Source of the DNA: Hyphomicrobiales bacterium | GTDB taxonomy: Bacteria; Pseudomonadota; Alphaproteobacteria; Rhizobiales; Beijerinckiaceae | Assembly: GCA_900470095.1 (NCBI GenBank) | Contig: UBZM01000015.1 | Span: 1-55,707 of the forward strand | DNA length: 55,707 nt | Direction: 5' to 3' | Part shown: positions 26,984 to 36,603 of the stretch, piece after piece | Numbering within the stretch: position 1 is the first letter of the stretch | Layout of the letters: each line of letters begins with the position of its first letter | Translations under genes and position numbers: made by a program | Notes under the pieces: generated by a model | What the model was told of the DNA's origin: nothing | Database searches by the model: none | Seen by the model: the letters and a program-made list of their open reading frames with translations, nothing else

Positions 26984-28207
26984 TCAGCCCGCCAGCGCCG
27001 CAGCTTCGGCCTCGCTCTGCTCCAGCATCAGCCGGGCACGAGCCGAGAGCTTTTCAGTCTCGCTCTTGAGCTGGCCGCAGGCGGCGAGGATGTCGCGCCC
27101 GCGTGGTGTGCGCACCGGCGAGGCATAGCCTGCGCGGTAGACGATCTCGGAGAAGCGCTCGATCCGGTCCCAGTCAGAGCATTCATAGCGCGTGCCGGGC
27201 CAGGGATTGAACGGGATCAGGTTGATCTTGGCCGGAATGCCCTTGAGCAGCCTGACGAGCTCGCGCGCCTCGGCATCGCTGTCGTTGACGCCCTTCAGCA
27301 TCACGTATTCGAAGGTAATGCGCTTGGCGTTGGACAGGCCGGGATAGTTGCGGCAAGCCTCGAGCAGGTCGCGGATCGGATACTTCTTGTTCAGCGGCAC
27401 CAGTTCATTGCGCAGGTCGTCGCGCACGGCATGCAGCGAGATCGCCAGCATCGTGCCCATCTCCGCGCCGAGCGCCTCGATCTGCGGCACCACGCCGGAG
27501 GTCGAAACCGTGATGCGGCGACGGCCGAGCGACAAGCCCTCATTGTCCGAGATCACGTCGATCGCATCGCGGACGCCGTCGAAATTGTAGAGCGGCTCGC
27601 CCATGCCCATGAAGACGATGTTCGAGACGAAGCGGCCGCCGTCATTCGGCACGAAGGCGCCCTCGGGCGGGGTGCGCCCGGGGAAGTCGCCGAGACGATC
27701 GCGCGCCACCATCAGCTGCGCCACGATCTCCTCGGTGGTGAGGTTGCGCACCAGGCGCTGCGTGCCGGTGTGGCAGAAGGTGCAGCTGAGCGTGCAGCCG
27801 ACCTGGCTCGAGACACAGAGCGTGCCGCGGTCGACCTCGGGGATATAGACGCATTCGATCTCGGCACCACGATCGCGTGCGCCGACCGGCGGCATCCGCA
27901 GCAGCCATTTGCGTGTGCCGTCGCTCGAGACCTGCTCGGCCGTGACCTCCGGCAGAGCGAGCGTGAAGCGCTCAGCCAGCGCAGCGCGCAAGACCTTGCT
28001 GATCGTCGTCATCGCGGAGAAATCGCGGGCGCCGTAATGATAGATCCAGTTCCAGAGCTGGCCGACGCGCATGCGCCGCTCCTTCTCGGGAACGCCGATT
28101 TCAGCCAACGCATCGGACAGGCCGGCGCGCGTGCGCCCCACCAGCGAGGCAGGTCGCAAAACGGGTTCGGCCGCCGGAGCGGGGGAAGCAGGGACGGACA
28201 GGGACAT
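26984..28207 (-). CDS. rlmN: 23S rRNA (adenine2503-C2)- and tRNA(adenine37)-methyltransferase RlmN
   Basis: 407-residue radical-SAM methyltransferase. The iron-sulfur motif CTLSCTFC holds Cys138, Cys142 and Cys145. The catalytic cysteine near the C-terminus is Cys377 in [20 protein letters not shown] is the SAM-binding signature. It methylates A2503 of 23S rRNA and A37 of some tRNAs. The N-terminal 20 residues are Ala/Pro-rich and slightly extend the usual length. It precedes a small membrane protein gene on the same strand. Confidence 0.96.
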   Translation of the reverse strand: MSLSVPASPAPAAEPVLRPASLVGRTRAGLSDALAEIGVPEKERRMRVGQLWNWIYHYGARDFSAMTTISKVLRAALAERFTLALPEVTAEQVSSDGTRKWLLRMPPVGARDRGAEIECVYIPEVDRGTLCVSSQVGCTLSCTFCHTGTQRLVRNLTTEEIVAQLMVARDRLGDFPGRTPPEGAFVPNDGGRFVSNIVFMGMGEPLYNFDGVRDAIDVISDNEGLSLGRRRITVSTSGVVPQIEALGAEMGTMLAISLHAVRDDLRNELVPLNKKYPIRDLLEACRNYPGLSNAKRITFEYVMLKGVNDSDAEARELVRLLKGIPAKINLIPFNPWPGTRYECSDWDRIERFSEIVYRAGYASPVRTPRGRDILAACGQLKSETEKLSARARLMLEQSEAEAAALAG

Positions 28208-28309
28208 CGGAACTCGGGCTCAAGCGGGCATCAAGCGCCCGCGCTCGGCGGGCTCATATCATAATCCGCATAAAGCGCGAAATCGGCGGAAATGCGCCGC
28301 CTGCCCGCG

Positions 28310-28903
28310 CTACTTGCAGGCGTCTTCGGCGCGCTTGACGATCTGGTTGAGGCCGGCGAGCGAGTATTTGTCGCTGGTCGGATTCCCGCGCTTCGACGTG
28401 CCCTTGACCTCGAGGCTCGCGCCCTTGCGTAGCGCGTCGAGCATACGGCCTTCCTCGGCCGGATTCTTGAGCCACATGTTCTGGCCCTTGGCGACCAGCG
28501 CGAAGCGCTCATTGCCGATGATCGCCTGATGCTCGACATCTTCCTTGAGATCGAAATTCATCACCAGGCTGATCTCATTGCGCACCCCTTCGGTGGGGCG
28601 GCTGGAGACGAAGAGCATGCCTTCGACATCCTTGAGATTAGCGGGAATGCGGGTTTCCGCCTTGGAAAGCGCGTAGCAGACCTTGGATCGCCCCTGTTGC
28701 GACGAGAAAGCCTGCCACTTTCCGGCAGTCTCGAGCAGCATCGCCTGGGCCTGGCCCGAAGCCGCAGCCCGTTGCGCCGGAGCAGGCGCTCGCTGCGCCT
28801 GGGCCGGGGACATCAGAAGCGGCAAGGCCAGCGCGACAAGCGCTGAAGCCAGTTTCGCGTGCCGGGTGGCGGTGACGCCGGTTCGGAAGTAGTTGAGAAT
28901 CAT
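28310..28903 (-). CDS. Invasion-associated locus B (IalB) family protein
   Basis: 197-residue secreted protein with a signal peptide (hydrophobic core about 17-33, cleavage after AQA near residue 36) and an Ala/Gln/Pro-rich linker. The domain then contains SKVCYALSKAET and FVSSRPTEGVRNEISLVM, the IalB-like pattern. Two cysteines (VCYAL and the final DACK) could form a disulfide. The family was named from Bartonella invasion, but it is widespread in free-living Hyphomicrobiales, so no pathogenic role is implied. About 100 bases separate it from rlmN. Confidence 0.75.
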   Translation of the reverse strand: MILNYFRTGVTATRHAKLASALVALALPLLMSPAQAQRAPAPAQRAAASGQAQAMLLETAGKWQAFSSQQGRSKVCYALSKAETRIPANLKDVEGMLFVSSRPTEGVRNEISLVMNFDLKEDVEHQAIIGNERFALVAKGQNMWLKNPAEEGRMLDALRKGASLEVKGTSKRGNPTSDKYSLAGLNQIVKRAEDACK

Positions 28904-29146
28904 CGACCGCCATCAATCAGCAGAAATGTTAACAGCATCTCTATTTCCGAAGCATTTTGCGCGGAATCTCAAGAATGCCTGAACCATAGGATGTCACGAT
29001 CCTGGCGAAAATGCGAATATGACGCTGCCGCGAACAAGGTTCCGTCCGCACCGGGGCCGTGGCACAATCCGCCGGGAAACGGGCAGTGACCAGCGTTGTC
29101 TGGATGGTATCGCGGGTACAAGCCAGGCTAAGGACGGTGCGAAGAG

Positions 29147-30121
29147 ATGAAAGCACTGCTTTGCGAGACCCACGGGCCGGCAGAAAGCCTGGTGATCCGT
29201 GAACTGCCCGATCCGAAACCCGGCCCGGGCGAGGTCGTCATCACCGTCAAGGCGGCGGCGCTGAACTTCTTCGACACGCTGATCATCCAGAATCGCTACC
29301 AGACCAAGCCGCCCCTGCCCTTCTCGCCAGCAGGCGAATGCGCGGGCATCATCAGCGCCATCGGCCGCGATGTCGAAGGCTGGCGGATCGGCGAGCGTGT
29401 CGCCGTATGGCTCGGGCATGGTGGGGCGCGTGAAAAGGTCGCGGTCTCCGCCCGGGCGATCGTGCGCGTGCCGGATACTCTTGATGACGCGCAGGCTGCC
29501 GGGCTCTTCGTGACCTATGGCACGGCGATGCACGGCCTCATCCAGCGTGCCGGGCTCAAGGCCGGCGAGACCCTGGCCATTCTCGGCGCGGGCGGCGGCG
29601 CGGGTCTCGCCGCCGTCGAGATCGGCGCCTTGCTCGGCGGCCATGTGATCGCCTGCGCCTCGTCGCCGGAGAAGCTTGCGCTGGCACGTGAACATGGCGC
29701 CCAGGAGGAGATCGACTACAGCATCGAGGATGTGAAGGCGGGCCTGCGCCGCCTGACGGAGAACCGTGGCGTCGACGTGCTCTACGACACGGTTGGTGGC
29801 GATCTCGCCGAGCCGGCATTGCGGGCCATGGCCTGGGAGGGGCGCTACCTCGTTGTCGGCTTTGCCGGCGGCGCGATCCCGAAGATTCCACTTAACCTGC
29901 TGCTCCTCAGGAGCTGCGACCTGCGCGGCGTGTTCTGGGGTGAGTTCGTCGCGCGCGAACCGGCGGCGCATCGCCGCAACATGGAGCGACTGCTGGAATG
30001 GGCCGCGGCCGGGCGCATCAGCGCCCATGTCCACGCCACCTTCCCGCTCGAACGCGCTGCGGAAGCGTTTGCGATGATCGGGGATCGCAAGGCGCAGGGC
30101 AAGATCGTCCTGACGCCCTGA
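29147..30121 (+). CDS. NADPH:quinone oxidoreductase-like MDR protein
   Basis: 324-residue medium-chain reductase of the zinc-free quinone-oxidoreductase type. The nucleotide-binding loop is LGAGGGAGLAAVEIG near residue 145, and NRGVDVLYDTVGGD follows. There are no cysteine clusters for zinc. ATG at 29147 has AAGAG upstream. Substrate may be quinones or activated alkenes; it cannot be narrowed. It stands alone, divergent from the IalB-like gene, and converges with the DUF1232 gene seven bases away. Confidence 0.88.
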   Translation: MKALLCETHGPAESLVIRELPDPKPGPGEVVITVKAAALNFFDTLIIQNRYQTKPPLPFSPAGECAGIISAIGRDVEGWRIGERVAVWLGHGGAREKVAVSARAIVRVPDTLDDAQAAGLFVTYGTAMHGLIQRAGLKAGETLAILGAGGGAGLAAVEIGALLGGHVIACASSPEKLALAREHGAQEEIDYSIEDVKAGLRRLTENRGVDVLYDTVGGDLAEPALRAMAWEGRYLVVGFAGGAIPKIPLNLLLLRSCDLRGVFWGEFVAREPAAHRRNMERLLEWAAAGRISAHVHATFPLERAAEAFAMIGDRKAQGKIVLTP

Positions 30122-30128
30122 ACGGGGC

Positions 30129-30503
30129 TCAAAGCCCCGCCAGCGTGTCCTGCGCCTTCTGGCGATGCTCCGGTGTGATCGACCCCGCAACCGCGGCGAT
30201 CGCAGCCGCCATCACGGCCGCATCGTCGCTGAAGCCAATGATCGGCATGATGTCGGGAATCGCATCGATCGGCAGCACGAAATAGCCCAGCGCGGCCAGC
30301 AACGTCAGCCGAACACGCCGGGGCGTCGCCGGATCGCGGGTACAGAAATAGGCTGCCAGCAGATCCTCGGCAAAGGGGATGCGCTTGGCGACCCGCTTGA
30401 GAAGGCTCATCAGATCGGCGCCGAAACGCGCTTCGTCGCGCAGGCTCCGCCGGATCGCCGCCATCTCTTCGGCGCTGAAACGCGAACTGAAACCCTCGCT
30501 CAT
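30129..30503 (-). CDS. DUF1232 (YkvA-like) small protein
   Basis: 124-residue protein with the DUF1232 core: RVRLTLLAALGYFVLPIDAI followed by PDIMPIIGFSDDAAVMAAAI. That core forms a hydrophobic hairpin around the conserved DxxPD pattern. ATG at 30503 (MSEGFSSRFS) is preferred; upstream residues are atypical. Function of the family is unknown. Confidence 0.85.
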   Translation of the reverse strand: MSEGFSSRFSAEEMAAIRRSLRDEARFGADLMSLLKRVAKRIPFAEDLLAAYFCTRDPATPRRVRLTLLAALGYFVLPIDAIPDIMPIIGFSDDAAVMAAAIAAVAGSITPEHRQKAQDTLAGL

Positions 30504-30681
30504 TCCTCTCTCTCCGTGCAAGGACCTGAAACCCCGGCCCAGTGCGGAATACACATTTCCCGCGCCGAAAATGTGGCCCTGGTCGCAAGGCTGCACAAGG
30601 GTTGCGCCAAGAATCGTCCTTGGAGCGGCCGATGGCGCGGATTAAGGCTGGTCCAGCCATTTTTGCGAACAGGGACCTGAC

Positions 30682-31467
30682 ATGAAGCTCGATTCGTCCA
30701 TCGCAGCCGTCGTCACCGGCGGCGCGTCCGGCCTCGGCGAAGGCACCGCACGCATGCTCGCCGCCCAGGGCGCGAAGGTCGCCATCTTCGACATGAATGC
30801 CGAGCGCGGCAAACAGGTGGCAAGCGAAATCGGCGGCATCTTTGCCCTTTGCGATGTCTCGAACGATGCCTCGGTCGACGAAGCCCTGCTCGCGGCTCGT
30901 CAGGCTCATGGCATCGAGCGCATCCTGGTGAACTGCGCCGGAATCGCCCCAGGCCGCCGTGTCGTCTCGAAGAAGCGCGAGACCGGCGAACTCGTGGCCC
31001 ACGACCTCGCGACCTTCGAGAAGACGCTCGCCGTCAACCTCGCCGGCACTTTCCGCATGATCGCACGCTCGGCGCTCGCGCTCGCCGCGGAGCCACCGAT
31101 CACGCCCGATGGCGGGCGCGGGGTCTTCATCTGCACGGCTTCGGTCGCGGCCGAGGATGGCCAGATCGGCCAGGCGGCCTATTCCGCCTCGAAGGGCGGC
31201 ATTGTCGGCATGACCCTGCCGATCGCGCGTGACCTCGCCCAGCTTGGCATCCGCGTCATGACGATCATGCCCGGCCTGTTCGAGACCCCGATGTTCGCGT
31301 CGGTGCCGGATGACTATCGCCAGGCCCTGGAAGCCTCGATCCCGCACCCCTCGCGTCTCGGCCGTCCCACCGAATATGCCGCACTGGTCAGGAGCATCGT
31401 CGAGAACGACATGCTGAACGGTACGGCCATCCGCCTCGATGGCGCGATCCGCCTCGCGCCGAAATGA
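30682..31467 (+). CDS. SDR oxidoreductase, 3-hydroxyacyl-CoA dehydrogenase type II-like
   Basis: 261-residue short-chain dehydrogenase with TGGASGLGEGTARMLAAQGA as cofactor site, NCAG, the serine in CTASVAAEDGQIGQ and YSASKGG as the catalytic Tyr/Lys pair. The GLFETPMFASVPD segment resembles 17-beta-HSD10/type II 3-hydroxyacyl-CoA dehydrogenases, which oxidise short branched-chain acyl-CoA in beta-oxidation. The exact substrate is inferred. Start ATG at 30682. It is followed by a 264-base gap with no recognised gene. Confidence 0.87.
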   Translation: MKLDSSIAAVVTGGASGLGEGTARMLAAQGAKVAIFDMNAERGKQVASEIGGIFALCDVSNDASVDEALLAARQAHGIERILVNCAGIAPGRRVVSKKRETGELVAHDLATFEKTLAVNLAGTFRMIARSALALAAEPPITPDGGRGVFICTASVAAEDGQIGQAAYSASKGGIVGMTLPIARDLAQLGIRVMTIMPGLFETPMFASVPDDYRQALEASIPHPSRLGRPTEYAALVRSIVENDMLNGTAIRLDGAIRLAPK

Positions 31468-31731
31468 GGTGCCGCGTCAAACAATCCTGAGGGCTTCGCC
31501 GCTTGTCCGGTCACGGCAGCGGTCCACCCGCTTCGGTTACGCCGCAGACGCTGAAGAGGCGTGGCGCGGCGCGGTCCATGGCGCCGGCCGCTTCCTCGCA
31601 GATGGGCGAGGCCACAAAGGCGCCGGCAGCCGTGTCGATCCGTAACGGGGAGGTCACGACACGCTCCATCTCGCATCAAGTCATCCATCCGATGCCAAAT
31701 GGAGGATCTGCCGCCCCCTTTGCAGTGCCGC

Positions 31732-32358
31732 CTATTGTCCGGGCGCCGCAGGCGGCTTGATCTCATGCTTCAGGATCAGCGGCGTCTGAGCCAGGGCAAA
31801 GGCCATGGTCAGAGGCATCACGCCCCAGACCTTGAAAGCGACCCAGAAATCCTGCGTCTGCGTGCGCCAGACGATCTCGTTCAACGCGGCAAGGACGAAG
31901 AAGAACAGGCCCCAGCGGAAGGTGAGCTTGCGCCAGCCTTCCTCATCGAGCTGCAGGACGGTTTCGAGCACGAGCGCCAGCAGCGAACGCCCGAACAGCA
32001 ATCCGCCAAGCAGGATGCAGCCGAACAGCGTGTTGACGATGGTCGGCTTCACCTTGATGAAGAAGGCATCGTCGAGTGCCAGCGTCAGCCCGCCAAAGAC
32101 CGTCACCACCACCGCGTTGACGATCGCCATGCGCGGCAGATGGTGCAGCAATACGCGCGACAGGGCGAGCGAGACGAGCGACGCCACGATGAAGATGCCG
32201 GTCGCAACAAAGATGCGCCGGTCCTCGGCGATGCCGAACAGGCGGTCGCCATAGGAATTGGCGAAAAAGAAGATGGCCAGCGGCCCGAACTCGAGGCTGA
32301 GCTTGAGCAGCGGGTTAACGCCCTTGTCCTTTGTCGTCCCGGCCAGACTCTCGCTCAC
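31732..32358 (-). CDS. yciB: Inner membrane-spanning protein YciB (septation protein A/IspZ)
   Basis: 208-residue polytopic protein with about five membrane segments. LSLEFGPLAIFFFANSYGD is the conserved N-terminal signature, and LTLALDDAFFIKVKPTIVN and WGLFFFVLAALNEIVWR follow. YciB affects cell-envelope integrity and septation, and interacts with division proteins in E. coli. The start is a GTG overlapping the ftsY stop (GTGA), so it is translationally coupled to ftsY. That pairing is common in alphaproteobacteria. Confidence 0.93.
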   Translation of the reverse strand: MSESLAGTTKDKGVNPLLKLSLEFGPLAIFFFANSYGDRLFGIAEDRRIFVATGIFIVASLVSLALSRVLLHHLPRMAIVNAVVVTVFGGLTLALDDAFFIKVKPTIVNTLFGCILLGGLLFGRSLLALVLETVLQLDEEGWRKLTFRWGLFFFVLAALNEIVWRTQTQDFWVAFKVWGVMPLTMAFALAQTPLILKHEIKPPAAPGQ

Positions 32359-33584
32359 GCGGCTTCTCCCAATCCAGCGACCGCTCGTGCAAAGTCACGA
32401 GCGGAGAATGGTTCCAGATCCTCGACACTCTCGCCGACGCCGATGAAATGAACCGGCAGGCCAAACTGGGCGGCGAGCGCCACGAGGATGCCGCCGCGCG
32501 CCGTGCCGTCGAGCTTCGTCATCACCAGCCCGGTCACGCCAGCTGTCTCGCGAAAGGCCTCGACCTGCGAGATCGCATTCTGGCCCACCGTCGCGTCGAG
32601 CACCAGCAAGGCCGCATGCGGCGCTTCCGCGTCGAGCTTGCGGATCACCCGCACCACCTTGGCGAGCTCGTCCATCAACCCTGCCTTGTTCTGCAGCCGG
32701 CCGGCCGTGTCGACGAGAAGGATATCGACCCCGTTGGCCCTGGCTTTCTGCAGCGCCTCAAAGGCCAAACCCGACGCATCCGCACCCTGCTGACCAAAGA
32801 CAACCTCCGCACCCGTGCGCTCGCCCCAGACCTTGAGCTGCTCGATCGCAGCTGCGCGGAACGTATCGCCCGCAGCGAGCATCACCGACTTGCCTTCGGC
32901 ACGGAATTTCGCAGCCAGCTTGCCGATCGTCGTCGTCTTGCCGGAGCCATTGACCCCGACCATCAGGATCACGAACGGCTTTTTCGTGGCGTCGATCGTC
33001 AAGGGATGCGCCACCGGCGTCAGAATGCTCTCGACCTCGCGCGCCAGGATGGCCTTCACCTCCTCCGGCTCGATCTGCTTGTCATAGCGTCCCTCGCCCA
33101 CCGCCTTGGCGACGCGCGCCGAGGTGGCGAGGCCAAGATCGGCCTGGATCAGGATGTCTTCGAGATCCTCCAGCGTGGCGGCATTGAGCTTGCGCTTGGT
33201 AAAGAGCTCTGTGATGCCGGTGGTCAGCGCCGAGGAGGTACGGGAGAGCCCGTCCGCCAGCCTGCGCCACCAGCTGCGCTTCGGCTGCGGCACCGGGCTC
33301 GGCTCCGCAGGCTGTCCGGATGCCATGGGCGAAATCGGCGCGGGTTCGGGCTCCGGTTCGGGTTCCACCTCCGGCATCGCGATCGGCAGGGGCGCAGCCT
33401 CGCCAATCAGCAGATCGGGCGCTATTGGGGCATCCGGCTCAGCCTCAGGAGCCGGCTCGGCCGCGGCATCCGGCAACTCCGGGGGGGGCTCGGCTACGCT
33501 CTCCGGAGCAGGCTTGGGCTGTTCCTGCTCCAGCCCGAACAGCCTCGAAAAGAAGCCGCGCTTTTTCGGTTCGCTCTCGCTCAT
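32355..33584 (-). CDS. ftsY: Signal recognition particle receptor FtsY
   Basis: 409-residue SRP receptor GTPase that docks ribosome-SRP complexes at the membrane. The N-terminal A domain (about 20-100) is Pro/Glu/Ala-rich and acidic. The NG domain begins near 115, with the P-loop GVNGSGKTTT at 210-219, DTAGRLQNK, and TKLDGTARGG. ATG at 33584 (MSESEPKKRGFFSRLFG) gives the expected basic amphipathic start; the longer frame from 33794 lacks family character. It heads the ftsY-yciB pair and is divergent from the pseudouridine synthase gene. Confidence 0.95.
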   Translation of the reverse strand: MSESEPKKRGFFSRLFGLEQEQPKPAPESVAEPPPELPDAAAEPAPEAEPDAPIAPDLLIGEAAPLPIAMPEVEPEPEPEPAPISPMASGQPAEPSPVPQPKRSWWRRLADGLSRTSSALTTGITELFTKRKLNAATLEDLEDILIQADLGLATSARVAKAVGEGRYDKQIEPEEVKAILAREVESILTPVAHPLTIDATKKPFVILMVGVNGSGKTTTIGKLAAKFRAEGKSVMLAAGDTFRAAAIEQLKVWGERTGAEVVFGQQGADASGLAFEALQKARANGVDILLVDTAGRLQNKAGLMDELAKVVRVIRKLDAEAPHAALLVLDATVGQNAISQVEAFRETAGVTGLVMTKLDGTARGGILVALAAQFGLPVHFIGVGESVEDLEPFSARDFARAVAGLGEAA

Positions 33585-33655
33585 CACTCGTCCCGTCATC
33601 CTGCAGGCCGGGCGCCCGAGTTGCGCCACACCGCTGGTTTGGATAGCGCAATGCC

Positions 33656-34441
33656 ATGAGCAGCCCGGATCAACCAGCAATTTCGCGAGACACCCCAGAC
33701 GCGGCCCTGCCGGTGCCACTGCTTTATCGCGACGCGATGATGCTGGTGATCGACAAGCCCGCCGGCCTGCCCTCGCATCGCGGCCCGCAGGCAAGGCGCC
33801 GCGTCATCCCCGTGCTGACCGATTATCTCGACGCCCTGCGCTTTGGTCTGCCACGGCGACCGGAAGCCGCCCACCGGCTCGACAAGGATACATCCGGCTG
33901 CCTCATCCTCGGCCGCCATCCACGCGCGATGGCCGAGCTCAACCAGTTGTTCCGCGACGGCCGCATCGACAAGACCTATTGGGCTATCGTCGAGGGAGAC
34001 CCCGCGGACGACGAGGGGTTGATTGATCTGCCCCTCGCCAGGCGCTCTCCCGAACGCGGCTGGTGGATGAAGGTCGACCCGGAGGGGTTGCCGTCACAAA
34101 CCCGTTATCGGGTGCTGGGTCGCGCGGACGGTTTGACATGGCTCGAACTCGAGCCGCTCACCGGCCGCACGCACCAATTGCGGGTGCATTGCGCAGCCTC
34201 GGGCTGGCCCATGCTGGGTGACGAAGTCTACGGTTCGGCGCCGCGCGACGGCGGACCAGGACTCCAGCTCCATGCCCGCGCTGTCAGCGTTCCGCTCTAT
34301 CGCAAGCGCGAGCCGGTCAGAATCGAGGCCCCCCCGCCCTCGCACATGCTGGAGGCGCTCGGGCGCTGCGGCTGGAGCAAATCTTTCGGGAATCCTAACG
34401 CCGCTGCCAAACAGGACGAACCGTCATCAACCCTTCGCTAA
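33656..34441 (+). CDS. RluA-family RNA pseudouridine synthase
   Basis: 261-residue RNA modification enzyme. The catalytic aspartate is in HRLDKDTSG at about residue 76. LEPLTGRTHQLRVH is the second family signature. It has no N-terminal S4 domain, so it belongs to the short RluA/TruC-like group. Target nucleotide (rRNA or tRNA) is unknown. It is divergent from ftsY, with 71 bases between the starts. Confidence 0.9.
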   Translation: MSSPDQPAISRDTPDAALPVPLLYRDAMMLVIDKPAGLPSHRGPQARRRVIPVLTDYLDALRFGLPRRPEAAHRLDKDTSGCLILGRHPRAMAELNQLFRDGRIDKTYWAIVEGDPADDEGLIDLPLARRSPERGWWMKVDPEGLPSQTRYRVLGRADGLTWLELEPLTGRTHQLRVHCAASGWPMLGDEVYGSAPRDGGPGLQLHARAVSVPLYRKREPVRIEAPPPSHMLEALGRCGWSKSFGNPNAAAKQDEPSSTLR

Positions 34442-34486
34442 TTTCAGCTTGCTATCGCTAGGGGACAGCAACCGGAGCGTGCATTG

Positions 34487-35143
34487 ATGCCGGAGATAGC
34501 GACCTTGAGCGGCAGAGCCGGACCCGGCGGGATCATGACGCTCGAAGCTGCGCGCCAATCCGCGCGTGAGGCCGGTCCCGATGCTCCGCTGTCGACCCTG
34601 CTCTGCTGGGTCGAAGACTATCTGATGAAAGGTCATGTCGATCTCGGCCGGACCGGCGCCGTCTGCCCTTTCACACGCCAGGCCGCCCGGCTCGATACGG
34701 TTCGCCTCGGCATTTCCGATGAGCGCGCCGCGGGCGAGGAGGCGGCCTTCGCCCAGGTTCGCAGCGGCTTCAGCACGCTCGACGCCATCCCGTGCAAGCC
34801 CGGCATGCGGCATTTCCGCACGGTGATCATCGGCTTTCCGAAATGTGACACCCCGGACGGCATTGCTATGCTCAAGCGCGTCCAGGACCGTCACAAATTG
34901 TACTCGCTGCGGCGCAACCGCATGATCGGGCTGATGCATGCGACGTCGGAGGCGCCGGGCCTTTGGAATTCCGACTTTCGGCCGCTGCGCGCGCCTCTGC
35001 CTGTCATCGCCATCCGCCACATGGTCGAGCATGACGCGCCCTTCGCCGCCAGGCACCCGCTGTTGCTCCTGCCTTATCTCGCCCGCTTCCCGATCGCAGG
35101 GTCGAAGCGGCTGATCGCACATCTGCGCGCCGGAGCCCAATGA
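34487..35143 (+). CDS. DUF6875-like protein of unknown function
   Basis: 218-residue soluble protein. The central region reads DYLMKGHVDLGRTGAVCPFT, then RTVIIGFPK and DRHKLYSLRRNRMIG. The CPF motif followed by a long alpha/beta domain resembles the DUF6875 family as I recall it; I cannot confirm this without a search. No signal peptide, membrane span or nucleotide-binding motif is visible. ATG 34487 follows a TTG in frame; ATG 34535 is also possible. Its stop overlaps the next gene's start by four bases, so it forms a two-gene operon with the acetyltransferase. Confidence 0.65.
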   Translation: MPEIATLSGRAGPGGIMTLEAARQSAREAGPDAPLSTLLCWVEDYLMKGHVDLGRTGAVCPFTRQAARLDTVRLGISDERAAGEEAAFAQVRSGFSTLDAIPCKPGMRHFRTVIIGFPKCDTPDGIAMLKRVQDRHKLYSLRRNRMIGLMHATSEAPGLWNSDFRPLRAPLPVIAIRHMVEHDAPFAARHPLLLLPYLARFPIAGSKRLIAHLRAGAQ

Positions 35144-36306
35144 TGAGCAAGCGGCGGGAAGGCTCCGAGATCGGCGGAGCCGTGACGACAGAAGTCATTA
35201 CCGAGCGCGATGGCTTTCTCGCGCTCCAGCCGGAATGGGACGCGTTCTTTGCACGCACCGCCCTGCCGCATCAGGTCTTCCAGAGCCACGTCTTCCTGAA
35301 GCACTGGGCCGCGCATTATCTCGAGGGCCATGGCCGGCTCAGTATCGTGATCGCACGCCGCCAGGGTGTCCTTGCAATGATCTGGCCACTCCTCCGGCAG
35401 CGCCGCTGCAGCCTGGAGACGCTGCGTTTCATGGGCATCCCGGTGGCGCAATTCGGTGACATCCTCGTCGAAACCGGCCCCGACCGCGATGCTCTGGTGC
35501 GAGCGGGATGGCGCGCCGTGCGGGGGCTGGGCGCCGATCTGTTCGAGGCGCGCAAACTGCGAGCAGACTCCATTCTCGCCGCCTCCGGCCTGCTCGGTGA
35601 GGCCATGCCGATCGAGCAGCTCAACGCACCCTTTGCCGATCTGGTCTGGCGGGTCGGCACGAACGGCCCGAGCAGCGCCTACCCGGCCCGCGAACGCTCG
35701 AATTACCGTCGTCGCCTACGCCGGCTCGAGGAACGCGGTGCGATCAGCTTCGAGGCGCCGCCGCCCGGTCCCGCCGCCGCAGCTCTTGCCGGCGACGCCG
35801 TGGCATTCAAGCAAGCCGCGCTGCTGCGCCATGGCACCGTCGCGCCGACGATCGACGATCCACGCTTCGCGGCCTTCTTTCGGGATTTTGCCGGAGATGC
35901 GGAGGGGGGAAGCTCGCTGCGCGTCTCCGCGATATGCTGCGACGGCGTCCCGATCGGCATCGACCTCTCGCTTGACTGCAAGGGCCGCAGCTTCGGCCAT
36001 GTCCTCGCAGCCCATCCGGACTTCGAGCGTGGCGGCGTCGGCAGCATCCTGATCCATCACAGCTTCGCCAGCGCCAGGGCACGCGGCAATGCCGTGTTCG
36101 ACCTGCTGGCCCCGTCGGATGCCTACAAGCTCGAACACGCCGACGGGCAGACCGGTGTCCGCGACCTTCTGCTGCCGCTCTCCCTCAAGGGGCGGCTCGC
36201 CTGCAGCGTCGGTTTCCAACGCTTGCGGCCCGTTCTGAAGAGCGCGGCCAAGCGACTTCCACCCGGTATTGCGCGCCGTGTCGCGGTCTGGGGCAGGGCC
36301 GGCTGA
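35140..36306 (+). CDS. CelD/BcsL-like GNAT acetyltransferase (Acetyltransf_6/FemAB fold)
   Basis: 388-residue protein with two GNAT halves, as in BioF2/CelD-type or FemAB-like acyltransferases. The N-terminal half has FQSHVFLKHWAAHY and SIVIARRQGVLAMIWPLLRQ. The C-terminal half has RSNYRRRLRRLEERG and the acyl-donor region SFGHVLAAHPDFERGGVGSI. The segment NAVFDLLAPSDAYKLEHADG is also typical. Related proteins act in exopolysaccharide or cell-wall modification. The donor and acceptor here are unknown. Translation is coupled to the preceding DUF6875-like gene by ATGA. Confidence 0.8.
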   Translation: MMSKRREGSEIGGAVTTEVITERDGFLALQPEWDAFFARTALPHQVFQSHVFLKHWAAHYLEGHGRLSIVIARRQGVLAMIWPLLRQRRCSLETLRFMGIPVAQFGDILVETGPDRDALVRAGWRAVRGLGADLFEARKLRADSILAASGLLGEAMPIEQLNAPFADLVWRVGTNGPSSAYPARERSNYRRRLRRLEERGAISFEAPPPGPAAAALAGDAVAFKQAALLRHGTVAPTIDDPRFAAFFRDFAGDAEGGSSLRVSAICCDGVPIGIDLSLDCKGRSFGHVLAAHPDFERGGVGSILIHHSFASARARGNAVFDLLAPSDAYKLEHADGQTGVRDLLLPLSLKGRLACSVGFQRLRPVLKSAAKRLPPGIARRVAVWGRAG

Positions 36307-36603
36307 TCAGCCGGCCATGGCGTCCATAGCGCGGGCGAGCTTGACGTCGAGCTCGGTCAGCCCGCCGGCATCATGCGTCGCCAAGGTCACCTCGACCGTC
36401 TTGTAGACATTCGACCATTCCGGATGATGGTCCATCCTTTCGGCCAGCAGCGCCACACGGCTCATCCAGCCGAACGCCTCATTGAAATCACGGAAGATGA
36501 ACCGCTTGGCGATGGCCTCACGACCCTCGACCAATTTCCAGCCCACCAGTGTCATGAGCGCTTCGTTGCGTGCGTCGGCACTCAGTCGCTTGCGCATGAT
36601 CAT
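36307..36603 (-). CDS. phhB: 4a-hydroxytetrahydrobiopterin dehydratase
   Basis: 98-residue pterin-4a-carbinolamine dehydratase that recycles tetrahydropterin cofactors. The active-site segment [19 protein letters not shown] contains the conserved HHPEW motif. GGLTELD follows. Full length. It overlaps the thpR stop by four bases, so the two are co-translated. No phenylalanine hydroxylase gene is nearby; the family also has roles in molybdopterin and other pterin metabolism. Confidence 0.93.
   Translation of the reverse strand: MIMRKRLSADARNEALMTLVGWKLVEGREAIAKRFIFRDFNEAFGWMSRVALLAERMDHHPEWSNVYKTVEVTLATHDAGGLTELDVKLARAMDAMAG

Noticed and set aside
31468..31731. Possible small gene or gene remnant between the SDR and yciB genes
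   Set aside because: Frames of 85 residues (plus) and about 150 residues (minus) exist, but neither has a recognisable motif, ribosome-binding site or family-like composition. The region is left as intergenic.
33585..33794. N-terminal extension of FtsY
   Set aside because: The extra 70 residues are Arg/Cys-rich and overlap the start of the divergent pseudouridine synthase gene; the ATG at 33584 begins with a typical FtsY amphipathic segment.
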